In this document: one piece after another, positions 1 to 8,137 of the stretch
Layout of the letters: the number at the start of each line of letters is the position of its first letter
Numbering within the stretch: the first letter of the stretch is position 1
From: Roseovarius sp. MMSF_3281
GTDB lineage: Bacteria; Pseudomonadota; Alphaproteobacteria; Rhodobacterales; Rhodobacteraceae
Assembly (NCBI RefSeq): GCF_030733685.1
Contig: NZ_JASHIM010000012.1
Location: 1 to 64,000 of the forward strand
Length of the DNA stretch: 64,000 nt
Direction: 5' to 3'
Position numbers and translations under genes: made by a program
The notes under the pieces: model-generated
Database searches by the model: none
Told to the model about the DNA's origin: nothing
What the model saw: the letters and a program-made list of their open reading frames with translations, nothing else

Positions 1-81
1 ATGGAAGACGGGCTGCGCTTCGCCATCCGCGAAGGCGGCCGCACCGTCGGCGCCGGCGTCGTGTCGAAGATCATCGAGTAA
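1..81 (+). CDS. tuf: Elongation factor Tu, C-terminal fragment
   Basis: An open frame enters from the left edge and ends at the TAA at 79-81. The 26 residues visible read MEDGLRFAIREGGRTVGAG and then VVSKIIE, which is the invariant C-terminal strand of bacterial EF-Tu (domain 3). EF-Tu delivers aminoacyl-tRNA to the ribosome as a GTP complex. The ATG at position 1 is an internal methionine, not the start; the rest of the gene lies outside the window. Its position just upstream of the secE-nusG-rpl-rpoBC block fits one of the two tuf copies common in Proteobacteria. Confidence 0.95.
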   Translation: MEDGLRFAIREGGRTVGAGVVSKIIE

Positions 82-182
82 GGGTAGCTTCGCGGCGCCC
101 GCGCCGCGAAACGCCCGTGGGTGACAGGTGAATTGCAAAGCAAATCACCGGGAACCTGATCTTCACGCCGCTTGGAATTGTA

Positions 183-208
183 AAGGGCGTCCCGCCGGGG
201 CGCCCTTT
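183..208 (+). terminator. Rho-independent terminator after tuf (copy 1 of a repeated element)
   Basis: The arms AAAGGGCG (182-189) and CGCCCTTT (201-208) form a perfect 8 bp GC-rich stem, followed by GCGTTT. It lies about 100 bp after the tuf stop, so it most likely ends tuf transcription. The same 26 bases recur exactly at 778-803. Confidence 0.75.
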
Positions 209-415
209 GCGTTTCATGGTGCGGATGAGGGCCAAGGGCACGAAGCGCAGTGACCGGTTCGGGCCCATGACAACCGCCTTTGAAGGCAAATCCTTGGCAA
301 GCGCGCCCGGCGCGGAAGCCGGGCCGAAAATATAATTCTCAGGTCCCGACCCAGCGTCAAGCTGGACACAGCAACCGAAAACACCTTCAATCCATGCTGG
401 GCGAAGGAGACGACC

Positions 416-715
416 GTGACCGAACCAAGTAAGGCTGAAATCATAGACCTCGTGAGCAAACGCGCCAGAAATCGGATAAAGGGCAGTGTGCGGCTGGAAA
501 TGCCGGGTACGGCGACGCTTTACGTGGACGAAACCGGGGCAATTGAGAGCGATCAGGCCGCTGACATAACTCTGACGGCGGATGCTCGTGTATTCTACGA
601 CATCGCTATGGGGGCCAAGAACCCTGCAAAGGCGTTCATGATGCGCCAGCTAAAAGTCGATGGAAATCCGGTGAAGGCGCTCAAGATCGGGGAAATCCTG
701 AGCGCGGCAGACTAG
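416..715 (+). CDS. Small SCP2-domain (sterol carrier-like) protein
   Basis: Encodes 99 residues from a GTG start at 416, preceded by GAAGGAGA at 402-409. The pattern, a helical N-terminus followed by GSVRLEMPG, ATLYVDETGAIE, DITLTADARVFYDIAMG and a C-terminal KVDGNPVKALKIGEIL segment, matches the SCP2 lipid-binding fold. Stand-alone SCP2 proteins of about 100 residues are common in alphaproteobacteria. They are presumed to bind acyl-CoA or other lipids in the cytoplasm, but the ligand here is unknown. The gene sits alone between two identical terminators, so it is probably a monocistronic unit. Family assignment is fairly secure; function is inference. Confidence 0.8.
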   Translation: MTEPSKAEIIDLVSKRARNRIKGSVRLEMPGTATLYVDETGAIESDQAADITLTADARVFYDIAMGAKNPAKAFMMRQLKVDGNPVKALKIGEILSAAD

Positions 716-777
716 GTTTCGTGGGACATAGGTCATGCCCGCCAGGAACCGGGCCATGAGTTGCAGTATTTCATGCC

Positions 778-809
778 AAGGGCGTCCCGCCGGGGCGCCC
801 TTTCTTTTT
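778..809 (+). terminator. Rho-independent terminator after the SCP2 gene (copy 2 of a repeated element)
   Basis: The stem AAGGGCG / CGCCCTT is followed by TTCTTTTT, a better T tract than copy 1. The 26 bp core at 778-803 is identical to 183-208. It would terminate the SCP2 transcript. Confidence 0.8.
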
Positions 810-918
810 GCCGGATGATCCGTTAAATACTTTCCTGTAACCGATGGAGAGTGCCGTGAACAAAGCCGCCTGATCGCCCGTTTTTCCGAAACCCGATCTT
901 TTGAAAGGCCGCTTTACC

Positions 919-1587
919 ATGCCTGCACCGTTTCCCCCTGCGCAATCCGCGCACCCGCTGACCCTGCCGGATGGCGAGATCCATCAAGGCACCGTTTTCC
1001 TGAAACCGGCCATCGACCACCCGCGTATCGAGGTGGGCGATTTCAGCTATGCCAGTGCTTTTGAGCCGCCCGCGAATTGGGCGGCGCATCTGGCCCCCTA
1101 TCTGCACCCGCTATCGCCCGAGCGGCTGATCATTGGCAGGTTCTGCCAGATCGCCGATGGGGTGGTCTTTGTCACCGCCTCGGCCAACCATCGGCGGGAT
1201 GGGTTTTCGACCTATCCCTTCGCGATCTTCCAGGGCGATTTCGACAGTGGCCGCCCCTCGCTTCCGCAGGGGCCGGGGCCGGATACGGTGATTGGCCATG
1301 ATGTCTGGATCGGCAAGGAGGCCCGGATTCTGCCCGGCGCGCAGATCGGCGATGGCGTGATCGTCGGGGCCGGGGCCGTGGTGGGCGGTAAGGTGCCGCC
1401 CTATAGCATCGTGGCGGGCAACCCGGGCCGGGTGCTGCGGCGGCGCTTTGACGAGGCGACCATTGCGCGGCTTTCGGCCGTGGCTTGGTGGGATTGGCCG
1501 ATCGAGCGAATCCTGCAACATGAGGCGGCGATTTGCGGGGCGGATTTGCCCGCGCTGGAGGCCGCAGCCGAGGCCGGCCCGGGGTAA
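919..1587 (+). CDS. CatB-like (xenobiotic) O-acetyltransferase, left-handed beta-helix
   Basis: Encodes about 222 residues. The ATG at 919 is preferred over an in-frame TTG at 901 because GAAAGG lies about 10 bases upstream. The motif block ASANHRRDGFSTYPF is diagnostic of the CatB/Vat acetyltransferase family. It is followed by hexapeptide repeats around GHDVWIGKEARILPGAQIG and VIVGAGAVVGGKVPPYSIVAGNP, which build the left-handed parallel beta-helix of acetyl-CoA-dependent O-acetyltransferases. The His in ANHR is the family's catalytic base. Family members acetylate chloramphenicol or streptogramin A, but many chromosomal homologues have no shown resistance role. The substrate is therefore unknown. 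Confidence 0.85.
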   Translation: MPAPFPPAQSAHPLTLPDGEIHQGTVFLKPAIDHPRIEVGDFSYASAFEPPANWAAHLAPYLHPLSPERLIIGRFCQIADGVVFVTASANHRRDGFSTYPFAIFQGDFDSGRPSLPQGPGPDTVIGHDVWIGKEARILPGAQIGDGVIVGAGAVVGGKVPPYSIVAGNPGRVLRRRFDEATIARLSAVAWWDWPIERILQHEAAICGADLPALEAAAEAGPG

Positions 1588-1833
1588 TGGGGCAATCTGC
1601 CGCAAGGCCGGGGCACGGGCGCGGGTGTTTTCAAATGCAGAAAATGCAATGTGAACGCCCCCTCCCGGCCCCGCCGCGAAAGGCGAATTCCCGATGGAAA
1701 ACAAGGCGAAAGCCCTAGGTTTCGCAGGTGCAGCATTTGTATTGCATACCGTGGTATCCAACTAAGTTATTGAAATATTGATATTTTTTGCAATCTCCCG
1801 CAGCCTTTGAGGATGCAGAAAGGGAGGTTTGCC
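1588..1833. promoter_or_regulatory. Intergenic region before the C5-acid module, with a candidate operator
   Basis: The region turns AT-rich towards its right end, unlike its surroundings. It contains ATACCGTGGTAT at 1746-1757, whose arms ATACC/GGTAT form an inverted repeat of the size bound by dimeric helix-turn-helix regulators. An A/T-rich stretch (1769-1790) follows. This is a reasonable place for a regulated promoter of the 1834-3929 gene pair. No cognate regulator is adjacent, and no clear -35/-10 pair can be assigned. Confidence 0.35.
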
Positions 1834-2694
1834 ATGGATCAGTTGAACGTGAGGGCCTGGGAGGAGCGCAGCGATCTTCAGGAGGGGGTGATCAGCCCCG
1901 CACAGGCCGCACAGATCAACGCGACCCTCGGGTCGTCCCGCCGTGCCGCCCCCGCCATGGGCGAGGCGATGGACCCTTTGTGGCACTGGTGCGCCTTCAC
2001 GCCCACCAACCCGATGGGCGAACTGGCCCGCGATGGCCACCCGGTGCTTGGGGATTTCCTGCCGCCCGTGCGGCTGGAGCGGCGGATGTGGGCCAGCGGG
2101 AGCCTGAGTTTCGGCGCGCCCCTGCGGGTGGGCGAGCGGATGACCAAGCGATCCTACATTCGCAGCGTGACCGAGAAAGAGGGCGCCTCGGGCCCCATGG
2201 TCCTCGTTTCGGTCGATCACAGGATTTACGGCGAACAGGGCTTGGCCATCGAGGAACGTCAGGACATCGTTTACCTGGACATTCCCGATAGCTTCCGCCC
2301 GCCGCGCCCGCGCGCCCTGCCGGATAACCCGGTGCTGCATGACCACCGCCGGGTCAGCGAGCCGCTGTTGTTCCGCTATTCGGCGATCACCTTCAACGCG
2401 CATCGCATCCATTACGACCTGCCCTATGCGCAGGAGGTGGAGCATTACCCGGGGCTGGTGGTGCATGGCCCGCTACAGGCCACGTGGCTGATGCAGGCGG
2501 CCTGTGTTCACAAGGGGCGGCGGCCGAAGCATTTCGATTTCCGGGGCGTGCACCCTGTGTTCCTGACCCCCGGCGAAAGCCGCGAGATCGAGGTCATGGG
2601 CCAAGAGGATGAAATGGGCGGTCTGATCCTGTGCACGGGGCAGGGCGGCCATCAGGGGATGCAGGCCACCGCGATGTGGGAGGAAACGCAATGA
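1834..2694 (+). CDS. MaoC/FAS1-like dehydratase, probable mesaconyl-C4-CoA hydratase
   Basis: Encodes 286 residues from ATG 1834, which has AGGGAGG immediately upstream; in-frame TTG 1807 and ATG 1813 are less likely. An N-terminal half with WHWCAFTPTNPMGELARDGH and a C-terminal hot-dog half with LLFRYSAITFNAHRIHYD place it in the double hot-dog, HTD2/mesaconyl-C4-CoA hydratase group. Family members add water across the double bond of a branched C5 dicarboxyl-CoA. The stop overlaps the ATG of the next gene (ATGA at 2691-2694), so translation is coupled with a CoA-transferase III protein. That partnership suggests a mesaconate/citramalate route. The exact substrate is inferred from context and could instead be itaconyl-CoA or another enoyl-CoA. 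Confidence 0.7.
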   Translation: MDQLNVRAWEERSDLQEGVISPAQAAQINATLGSSRRAAPAMGEAMDPLWHWCAFTPTNPMGELARDGHPVLGDFLPPVRLERRMWASGSLSFGAPLRVGERMTKRSYIRSVTEKEGASGPMVLVSVDHRIYGEQGLAIEERQDIVYLDIPDSFRPPRPRALPDNPVLHDHRRVSEPLLFRYSAITFNAHRIHYDLPYAQEVEHYPGLVVHGPLQATWLMQAACVHKGRRPKHFDFRGVHPVFLTPGESREIEVMGQEDEMGGLILCTGQGGHQGMQATAMWEETQ

Positions 2695-3929
2695 ACCGGG
2701 TTCTGGACGGAATGCGCGTGGTCGAAGGCTCGGCCTTCGTGGCGGTGCCCTTGGCGGGGATGACGCTTGCGCAGATGGGGGCCGAGGTGATCCGCTTTGA
2801 CCGGATCGAAGGCGGTTTGGACGCCGGGCGCTGGCCGCTTGCGCCCTCGGGGCAAAGCCTGTTCTGGGCGGGGCTGAACAAGGGCAAGAAATCGGTGGCG
2901 GTGAATATGCGTAGCCCCGAGGGGCAAGAGCTTGTCACCCGGATCATCACCGCGCCGGGCAAGGATGCGGGGCAATTCCTGACCAACCTGCGGGTGCGCG
3001 GCTGGATGGATTACGAAACGCTGAGCCAGTACCGCCGCGATCTGATCATGGTGACATTGATGGGCGACAGGCAGGGCCGCCCGCAGGTGGATTACACCGT
3101 GAACCCGTCACTTGGCATTCCCGATATGACCGGGCCGGAAGGGTATGACGCGCCGGTGGCCAATGCCCTGCCTGCATGGGATTTGGTGGCCGGTAACCTC
3201 GTGGTCTCGTCGCTTTTGGCGGCCGAGCGGCACCGGCTGCGCCATGGCGCGGGGCAGGAGGTGGAGATCGCCCTAAAGGATGTGGCCGCCGCCACGCTGG
3301 GCCATCTGGGGATGATCGGTGACGCGGTGGTCAACGGCCATGCGCGCGAGAAATCCGGCAATGCGCTTTACGGGGCCTATGGGCAGGATTTTGAATGTGC
3401 CTGCGGTGGGCGGGTCATGGTGATCGGCCTCACGGGGCGGCAATGGTCGGGGCTGGTCAAGGCGACCGGGACCGGCGATGCCATGGAGATGCTGGGCAAG
3501 CGTACAGGCCGCGATTTGCGGGACGAAGGTGTGCGCTGGGAACTGCGCCATGAGATCACCGAGATTCTGCGCCCGTGGTTTGCCGCCCGCAGGATCGCCG
3601 ATTTCGGGGCGGAGTTCGACAAACGCGGGTTGACGTGGTCGGTCTTCCGCTCGGTCCCCGAGGCGGTGGCGCAAGACCCGGACCTGAGCGAGGCGAACCC
3701 GATGTTCTCGCAACTGGATCAGCCGGGCCTGGGCCGCTTCCCGGTGCCGGGCTTTCCCGGCGATTTCTCGGCCAGGCCGCGGATCAAACCGCAACCGGCC
3801 CCAGAGCTGGGCCAGCATACCGAGGAAGTGCTGGGCGATGTGGCGCGCCTGACCGAGACCGAGATCGCGCAATTGCACGACAAGGGGATCGTGCGAAGCC
3901 CCGGCTTTGCCGCGCGTTCGGCGGCGTGA
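2691..3929 (+). CDS. CoA-transferase family III (CaiB/BaiF), possible 2-methylfumaryl-CoA isomerase
   Basis: Encodes 412 residues. The start at ATG 2691 overlaps the previous stop by four bases. The N-terminus LDGMRVVEGSAFVAVPLAG with GAEVIRFDRIEGG is the CoA-transferase family III signature, and the length is typical. Enzymes of this family shift CoA between carboxylates through an aspartyl-CoA thioester; Asp in LPAWDL is a candidate catalytic residue. Together with the hydratase it resembles the mesaconyl-CoA C1-C4 transferase (2-methylfumaryl-CoA isomerase) plus mesaconyl-C4-CoA hydratase pair of the 3-hydroxypropionate bicycle, a pair also found in heterotrophs. Family is secure; the specific reaction is moderate-confidence inference. 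Confidence 0.7.
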   Translation: MNRVLDGMRVVEGSAFVAVPLAGMTLAQMGAEVIRFDRIEGGLDAGRWPLAPSGQSLFWAGLNKGKKSVAVNMRSPEGQELVTRIITAPGKDAGQFLTNLRVRGWMDYETLSQYRRDLIMVTLMGDRQGRPQVDYTVNPSLGIPDMTGPEGYDAPVANALPAWDLVAGNLVVSSLLAAERHRLRHGAGQEVEIALKDVAAATLGHLGMIGDAVVNGHAREKSGNALYGAYGQDFECACGGRVMVIGLTGRQWSGLVKATGTGDAMEMLGKRTGRDLRDEGVRWELRHEITEILRPWFAARRIADFGAEFDKRGLTWSVFRSVPEAVAQDPDLSEANPMFSQLDQPGLGRFPVPGFPGDFSARPRIKPQPAPELGQHTEEVLGDVARLTETEIAQLHDKGIVRSPGFAARSAA

Positions 3930-3974
3930 CCGGGCGGGGAGTAGACGCAGGCCGAGAAAACCGCCAAAGGGCGC

Positions 3975-4001
3975 TTGATTCCCGGTCCAAGGTGTCTTAA
4001 T
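3975..4001 (+). promoter_or_regulatory. Candidate promoter of tRNA-Trp
   Basis: TTGATT at 3975-3980 and CTTAAT at 3996-4001 are separated by 15 bases and end about 15 bases before the tRNA. The -35 is good, but the -10 is only partly conserved and the spacing is short. Confidence 0.35.
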
Positions 4002-4016
4002 CCCTCCCGTGGCCTT

Positions 4017-4092
4017 AGGGGTATAGCTCAGCTGGTAGAGCGACGGTCTCCAAAACCGTAGGTCGCGGGTTCGAACCCTGCTGCCCCTGCCA
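4017..4092 (+). tRNA. tRNA-Trp (anticodon CCA)
   Basis: A 76-base cloverleaf. Acceptor arms AGGGGTA (4017-4023) and TGCCCCT (4082-4088) pair with one G-T wobble. The D-arm contains AGCTCAGCTGGTAGAGC. The anticodon loop CTCCAAA has CCA at 4050-4052, and the T-arm is GCGGGTTCGAACCCTGC. The 3' CCA (4090-4092) is encoded. Placement before secE-nusG is a common bacterial arrangement. Confidence 0.97.
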
Positions 4093-4273
4093 TTTTCCGG
4101 TTTCCCGATCATGTGGCTTGGTCCGATGGGGCCTTGGGCGTTAACCCTGTCCGGAAATTTGCATTTCCTAGCCATGATTTGGCCCATATCGGCCCCTAGG
4201 TCTGCCGCGTAGGGGGGGAGTGCCCTTTTCCCGTATGCCCTGCGTCGGGCGGAATCAGGACCGGTGAACGCGC

Positions 4274-5038
4274 TTGAGACAAAGTTCCAAATCCAAACAT
4301 CCCGGCAAGCCGGAGGCACATGGCGCATTGCAGGTGCGGGCCGGTGGCAAGGGTGGCCTGTCTCATCACGACAACCGGGACACCTCGGATGAGACGATCC
4401 GCAAGATGATGGCCGAGCAACGCCGCGCGCAAAACCTGCGCAGCTTGCCCGATATCATGCCCGAAACGTCCGACGACGACCGCGCGGCGATCACGGCGCG
4501 GCACATGCGCCGACAGGCATGGAACAATGCCTTGGATACACCCCCGGCAAGCCATTACGACGCCGAGACCGAGGGGGCAGGCCGCCCCCGCACGGGGTTC
4601 TGGGGGCGGTTCGTGCCGGGGGGGCGCAAACGCGGAGTGCGCAGACCCGCGCGCAGGGCGCGCCCGCCACGGGGGGCTTGGGTTGCCGTCAGCCTTGCCT
4701 CGGTCTTGATCTTCCAGCCGACGTTGATCCCCGGCCTGTTGATGATGGCATTCTGGGTGCTTTTCGTGGCCAGCCTGTTGTTCGGGCCAGGCCGCGTTGT
4801 CGATTTCCTCCTGGGGCTATGGGGGGTGCTGCTGCGGCACAATCCGGTCTTGGCCGGCAAGTTGCGCCAGATCGGCGATACCGCCGCGCGTTGGGCGCGG
4901 GCGGGTCTGAGCCGCTTGCCCGGCAAGCTGGGTAACCGGTGGTCAAGCACCGATCGGGCGGGCGACCGGATGAATTCCGGCGCGGAGGTCAAGGAAGGTT
5001 TTGACCGCCGTCGTCAATCCGGCGTCTTCCGCGGGTAA
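4274..5038 (+). CDS. Hypothetical membrane protein upstream of secE
   Basis: Up to 254 residues from a TTG at 4274; the exact start is uncertain because no strong ribosome site precedes it. The N-terminal ~130 residues are hydrophilic and rich in Arg, Gly and His. They include the patch RKRGVRRPARRARPPRG, which would lie on the cytoplasmic side. Residues about 134-187 hold two to three hydrophobic segments (VAVSLASVLIF, LLMMAFWVLFVASLLF, VVDFLLGLWGVLL), and the C-terminal tail is again basic. I do not recognise a named domain. The gene is co-oriented with secE and ends 95 bp before it. Whether it is tied to protein export is only a guess from position. Confidence 0.6.
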   Translation: MRQSSKSKHPGKPEAHGALQVRAGGKGGLSHHDNRDTSDETIRKMMAEQRRAQNLRSLPDIMPETSDDDRAAITARHMRRQAWNNALDTPPASHYDAETEGAGRPRTGFWGRFVPGGRKRGVRRPARRARPPRGAWVAVSLASVLIFQPTLIPGLLMMAFWVLFVASLLFGPGRVVDFLLGLWGVLLRHNPVLAGKLRQIGDTAARWARAGLSRLPGKLGNRWSSTDRAGDRMNSGAEVKEGFDRRRQSGVFRG

Positions 5039-5133
5039 GGGGCCGTGACCGGCTTTGTCGCATCTGGCCTTGAATTCACGGGCGGCTGCGCGTATGTGGC
5101 CCTTCACGTCAGGTAGAAAAGAAGACAGCGCAG

Positions 5134-5331
5134 ATGGCACGTACGAATCCGCTTCAGTTTATTCAGCAGGTCCGCTCGGAAGTGGCCAAGGTGGTTTGGC
5201 CCACGCGGCGCGAGGTCCTGTTGACCACCGTGATGGTGTTCATCATGGCGGCCTTGACGGCGGTGTTCTTCGCATTGGTCGACCTGGCGATCCGCAGCGG
5301 GCTGACCGGGGTGCTGAACCTCTTTGGGTAA
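5134..5331 (+). CDS. secE: Preprotein translocase subunit SecE
   Basis: Encodes 65 residues, the short alphaproteobacterial form with one membrane span. The conserved amphipathic segment FIQQVRSEVAKVVWPTRREV precedes the transmembrane helix TTVMVFIMAALTAVFFALV. SecE clamps SecY in the SecYEG inner-membrane channel for Sec-dependent export. The usual neighbour nusG follows 203 bp downstream, separated by a terminator-like hairpin, so the two genes may not be fully co-transcribed. Confidence 0.97.
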   Translation: MARTNPLQFIQQVRSEVAKVVWPTRREVLLTTVMVFIMAALTAVFFALVDLAIRSGLTGVLNLFG

Positions 5332-5417
5332 GGCCGGGGGCATGATTGGCGGAAAATCGCGCCAGCCCCTTGAATTCAGGCGAAAACAGGGGTAAGTGAC
5401 GCCTCACTTCCTGACAG

Positions 5418-5451
5418 GGCGCGTGGCGATTCGAGTTGCGCGCCGATTTTT
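5418..5451 (+). terminator. Terminator-like hairpin between secE and nusG
   Basis: GGCGCG (5418-5423) pairs with CGCGCC (5439-5444) across a 15-base loop and is followed by GATTTTTTG. It is probably an attenuator or terminator that sets secE apart from the nusG-rpl operon. The large loop lowers confidence. Confidence 0.5.
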
Positions 5452-5534
5452 TGTTTAGGAATGCGCAGGGTAAACCCCTGAGATTAAAAGAATTTCGGCC
5501 CAATGGCCGACAGTGACAAAGGCATGGGTCGAAG

Positions 5535-6068
5535 ATGGCAAAACGGTGGTACTCGGTCAGTGTTCTCTCGAACTTCGAGAAGAAAATCGCCGAGCAAATC
5601 AGACAATCCGTTGCCGAGCAGGAACTCGAAGACGAGATCGACGAGGTTCTGGTGCCCACCGAAGAAGTGATCGAGGTGCGCCGCGGCAAGAAAGTCACCG
5701 CCGAGCGCCGCTTCATGCCGGGGTACGTGCTGGTGCACATGGAGATGTCGGACAAGGGCTATCACCTGATCAACTCGATCAACCGCGTCACCGGTTTCCT
5801 TGGCCCGCAGGGCCGCCCGATGCCGATGCGCGACGCCGAGGTGAACGCCATCCTCAACCGCGTGCAGGAAGGCGAGGACCAGCCCAAGCTGATGATCAGC
5901 TTCGAGGTGGGCGAGAAGGTCAAGGTCAACGACGGCCCGTTCGAAGATTTCGACGGCATGGTCGAGGAAGTGGACGACGAGAACCAGCGCCTCAAGGTGA
6001 CGGTTTCGATCTTTGGCCGGGAAACCCCGGTCGAACTGGAATTCACGCAGGTCACCAAACAGGCCTGA
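5535..6068 (+). CDS. nusG: Transcription termination/antitermination factor NusG
   Basis: Encodes 177 residues, the usual length. The N-terminal NGN domain opens with [19 protein letters not shown] and contains [12 protein letters not shown]. The C-terminal KOW domain follows with [19 protein letters not shown] and [18 protein letters not shown]. NusG binds the RNA polymerase clamp, suppresses pausing and links polymerase to Rho or to ribosomal protein S10. The start ATG 5535 begins the conserved sequence. It is the first gene of the block that continues into rplK. Confidence 0.98.
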   Translation: MAKRWYSVSVLSNFEKKIAEQIRQSVAEQELEDEIDEVLVPTEEVIEVRRGKKVTAERRFMPGYVLVHMEMSDKGYHLINSINRVTGFLGPQGRPMPMRDAEVNAILNRVQEGEDQPKLMISFEVGEKVKVNDGPFEDFDGMVEEVDDENQRLKVTVSIFGRETPVELEFTQVTKQA

Positions 6069-6089
6069 CGTGCAAGCCGTGGGAGGCGA

Positions 6090-6145
6090 GGGCATCGCGA
6101 TGCCCGGACCGGACCACACAACATAGGCTTCTTGGGACGCGTCCC
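6090..6145. promoter_or_regulatory. Two perfect palindromes in the nusG-rplK gap
   Basis: GGGCATCGCGATGCCC (6090-6105, 16 bp) and GGGACGCGTCCC (6134-6145, 12 bp) are perfect palindromes 28 bases apart. Both could fold as tight RNA hairpins in the nusG-rplK transcript or act as DNA sites. They lie ahead of rplK, where ribosomal protein feedback on the L11 operon normally acts. Their role is not established. Confidence 0.45.
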
Positions 6146-6171
6146 GAGGAGGTTGGAAAAGGAGAAGGCCA

Positions 6172-6597
6172 ATGGCCAAGAAACTCGCAGGCACGATGAA
6201 GCTGCAAGTGCCCGCAGGTCAAGCAAACCCGTCCCCGCCCGTGGGTCCGGCGCTTGGTCAGCGCGGTATCAACATCATGGAATTCTGCAAGGCGTTCAAC
6301 GCCAAGACGCAGGAAATGGAGCAGGGCGCACCTTGCCCCACCGTGATCACCTACTATCAGGACAAGTCCTTTGAAATGGACATCAAGACGCCGCCCGCGT
6401 CTTATTACCTGAAGAAGGCTGCCAAGCTGAAATCCGGGTCGAACACCCCCGGTCGTGCGACCGCGGGCTCGGTGACCACCAAGCAGGTGCGCGAAATCGC
6501 CGAAGCCAAGTGGAAAGACCTGAACGCAAACGACGTCGAAGCCGCGATGAAAATCATCCTCGGCTCCGCACGCTCCATGGGCATCGAGGTGAAGTAA
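6172..6597 (+). CDS. rplK: 50S ribosomal protein L11
   Basis: Encodes 141 residues. The N-terminal signature [20 protein letters not shown] and the C-terminal RNA-binding domain with [21 protein letters not shown] identify L11. It binds the GTPase-associated region of 23S rRNA and supports factor binding and the stringent response. The start follows AGGAGAAGG. Only one base separates its stop from rplA, so the pair is translationally coupled. Confidence 0.98.
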   Translation: MAKKLAGTMKLQVPAGQANPSPPVGPALGQRGINIMEFCKAFNAKTQEMEQGAPCPTVITYYQDKSFEMDIKTPPASYYLKKAAKLKSGSNTPGRATAGSVTTKQVREIAEAKWKDLNANDVEAAMKIILGSARSMGIEVK

Positions 6598-6598
6598 G

Positions 6599-7297
6599 AT
6601 GGCAAAGCTTGGTAAACGTACCCGCGCCGCCCGTGAAGCCGTTGCTGGCAAGGAAAACCTGAGCGTGGAAGAGGCCGTTGCGCTGATCAAATCCAACGCC
6701 AATGCCAAGTTCGACGAAACCGTCGAGATTTCGCTGAACCTTGGTGTCGATCCGCGTCACGCCGACCAGATGGTTCGTGGCGTTGTCGGTCTGCCCAACG
6801 GCACCGGCAAGGACGTGCGCGTGGCTGTTTTCGCCCGTGGCCCCAAGGCCGACGAGGCGAAAGAGGCCGGTGCCGATATCGTGGGCGCCGAAGACCTGAT
6901 GGAAACCGTTCAGGGCGGCACGATCGAATTCGACCGCTGCATCGCGACCCCCGACATGATGCCGGTTGTCGGCCGTCTGGGTAAGGTGCTTGGCCCCCGC
7001 AACCTGATGCCGAACCCCAAGGTCGGCACGGTAACCATGGACGTCGCCGAAGCGGTGCAGAACGCCAAGGGCGGCGAAGTGCAGTTCAAGGCCGAAAAAG
7101 CGGGCGTCGTGCACGCCGGTGTCGGCAAAGCCTCGTTCGACGAAGGCAAGCTGGTTGAAAACGTGCGCGCCTTCGTGGCTGCCGTGAACAAGGCCAAGCC
7201 GACCGGCGCCAAGGGCACCTACGTCAAGAAGATCTCGCTGACCTCGACCATGGGGCCGGGCGTCAGCATCGACGTGGGCAACGCCGCGTCGGAATAA
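6599..7297 (+). CDS. rplA: 50S ribosomal protein L1
   Basis: Encodes 232 residues, a typical length. The segments [39 protein letters not shown] and [15 protein letters not shown] are hallmark L1 sequences. L1 forms the mobile stalk near the ribosomal E site and, in bacteria studied, represses its own L11-L1 operon by binding the mRNA. The ATG begins immediately after the rplK stop. It ends 249 bp before rplJ, a gap that holds a candidate L10 leader. Confidence 0.98.
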   Translation: MAKLGKRTRAAREAVAGKENLSVEEAVALIKSNANAKFDETVEISLNLGVDPRHADQMVRGVVGLPNGTGKDVRVAVFARGPKADEAKEAGADIVGAEDLMETVQGGTIEFDRCIATPDMMPVVGRLGKVLGPRNLMPNPKVGTVTMDVAEAVQNAKGGEVQFKAEKAGVVHAGVGKASFDEGKLVENVRAFVAAVNKAKPTGAKGTYVKKISLTSTMGPGVSIDVGNAASE

Positions 7298-7546
7298 GAA
7301 TTTGCGCCGGTCCCTGTCGGGGCCGGGGCGAATGGCGGGGCCAATCCGGCCCCGTCCTGTCCGAGATGGAGGGTTAGGCGCAAGCCTCGTAATTCCTTCC
7401 TGAGATGGGGAACGAGATGAGATTTCAACGAAGGCTAGGCCTTCGGGTGATCTTGGCCTCGGGACCCTGACTTTGGACCCGAACGCTGCCCCATACGGGG
7501 TGGCAAACATGAGCCGGGGGGAGACCCCCAAAATTGGAGTGAAACT
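7298..7546 (+). ncRNA. Candidate ribosomal protein L10 leader (rplJL 5' region)
   Basis: A 249-base untranslated stretch before rplJ. It contains paired G/C blocks (GGTCCCTGTCGGGGCC and GGGGCCAATCCGGCCCC near 7311-7357), the internal element GATGGAGGGTTAGGCGCAAG, and a second stem around AAGGCTAGGCCTT (7432-7444). In many bacteria this gap carries an autoregulatory leader bound by the L10-(L12)4 complex. Position, length and structure fit, but I cannot score it against the L10-leader covariance model. Confidence 0.5.
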
Positions 7547-8065
7547 GTGGATAGAGCCCAGAAAGAGAAAGTGGTCGAGGAACTCGGCCAGATCTTCGAA
7601 AGCTCTGGCGTCGTAGTGGTTGCCCACTACGCGGGTCTTACAGTTGCGCAGATGCAAGACCTGCGGGCCCGTGCCCGCGAGGCCGAAGCCTCTGTACGCG
7701 TCGCGAAAAACAGGCTCGCCAAGATCGCCCTTGAGGGTAAGCCGTGCGAAAGCATCGGTGAATACCTGACGGGCATGACCGTTCTGACCTACTCGGAAGA
7801 CCCGGTTTCGGCTGCGAAAGTGGCCGAAGGGTTTGCCAAGGACAACTCGAAATTCGAGATCCTCGGCGGTGCCATGGGGTCGGATCACCTGGACCGTGCC
7901 GGTGTCAAAGCCGTGTCCGATATGCCGTCGCGCGAAGAGCTGCTTGCTCAGATCGCCGGTATGCTGGGCGCACCCGCTTCGAACATCGCCGGGGCCATTG
8001 GCGCACCTGCTTCGAATATCGCGAGCATCCTTTCGACCATCGAAGAGAAGGCGGAAGCCGCGTAA
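7547..8065 (+). CDS. rplJ: 50S ribosomal protein L10
   Basis: Encodes 172 residues from a GTG start preceded by TTGGAGTG. The N-terminus [18 protein letters not shown], the core [15 protein letters not shown] and the C-terminal helix with [20 protein letters not shown] match L10. The C-terminal helix anchors L7/L12 dimers to form the ribosomal stalk. The direct repeat [18 protein letters not shown] reflects two near-identical L12-dimer binding segments. L10 is expected to repress its own mRNA through the leader at 7298-7546. Confidence 0.98.
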   Translation: MDRAQKEKVVEELGQIFESSGVVVVAHYAGLTVAQMQDLRARAREAEASVRVAKNRLAKIALEGKPCESIGEYLTGMTVLTYSEDPVSAAKVAEGFAKDNSKFEILGGAMGSDHLDRAGVKAVSDMPSREELLAQIAGMLGAPASNIAGAIGAPASNIASILSTIEEKAEAA

Positions 8066-8137
8066 GCAACTGAAAAGGACCGCGTAGGGAATTCCCCTGA
8101 CGTTGGAACACATCTTAAAACGGAAAGAGCTGATAAA

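Noticed and set aside
919..1587. Reading the CatB-like gene as an acquired antibiotic-resistance gene.
   Set aside because: Motifs place it in the xenobiotic acetyltransferase family, but there is no mobile context and chromosomal homologues of unknown substrate are common.
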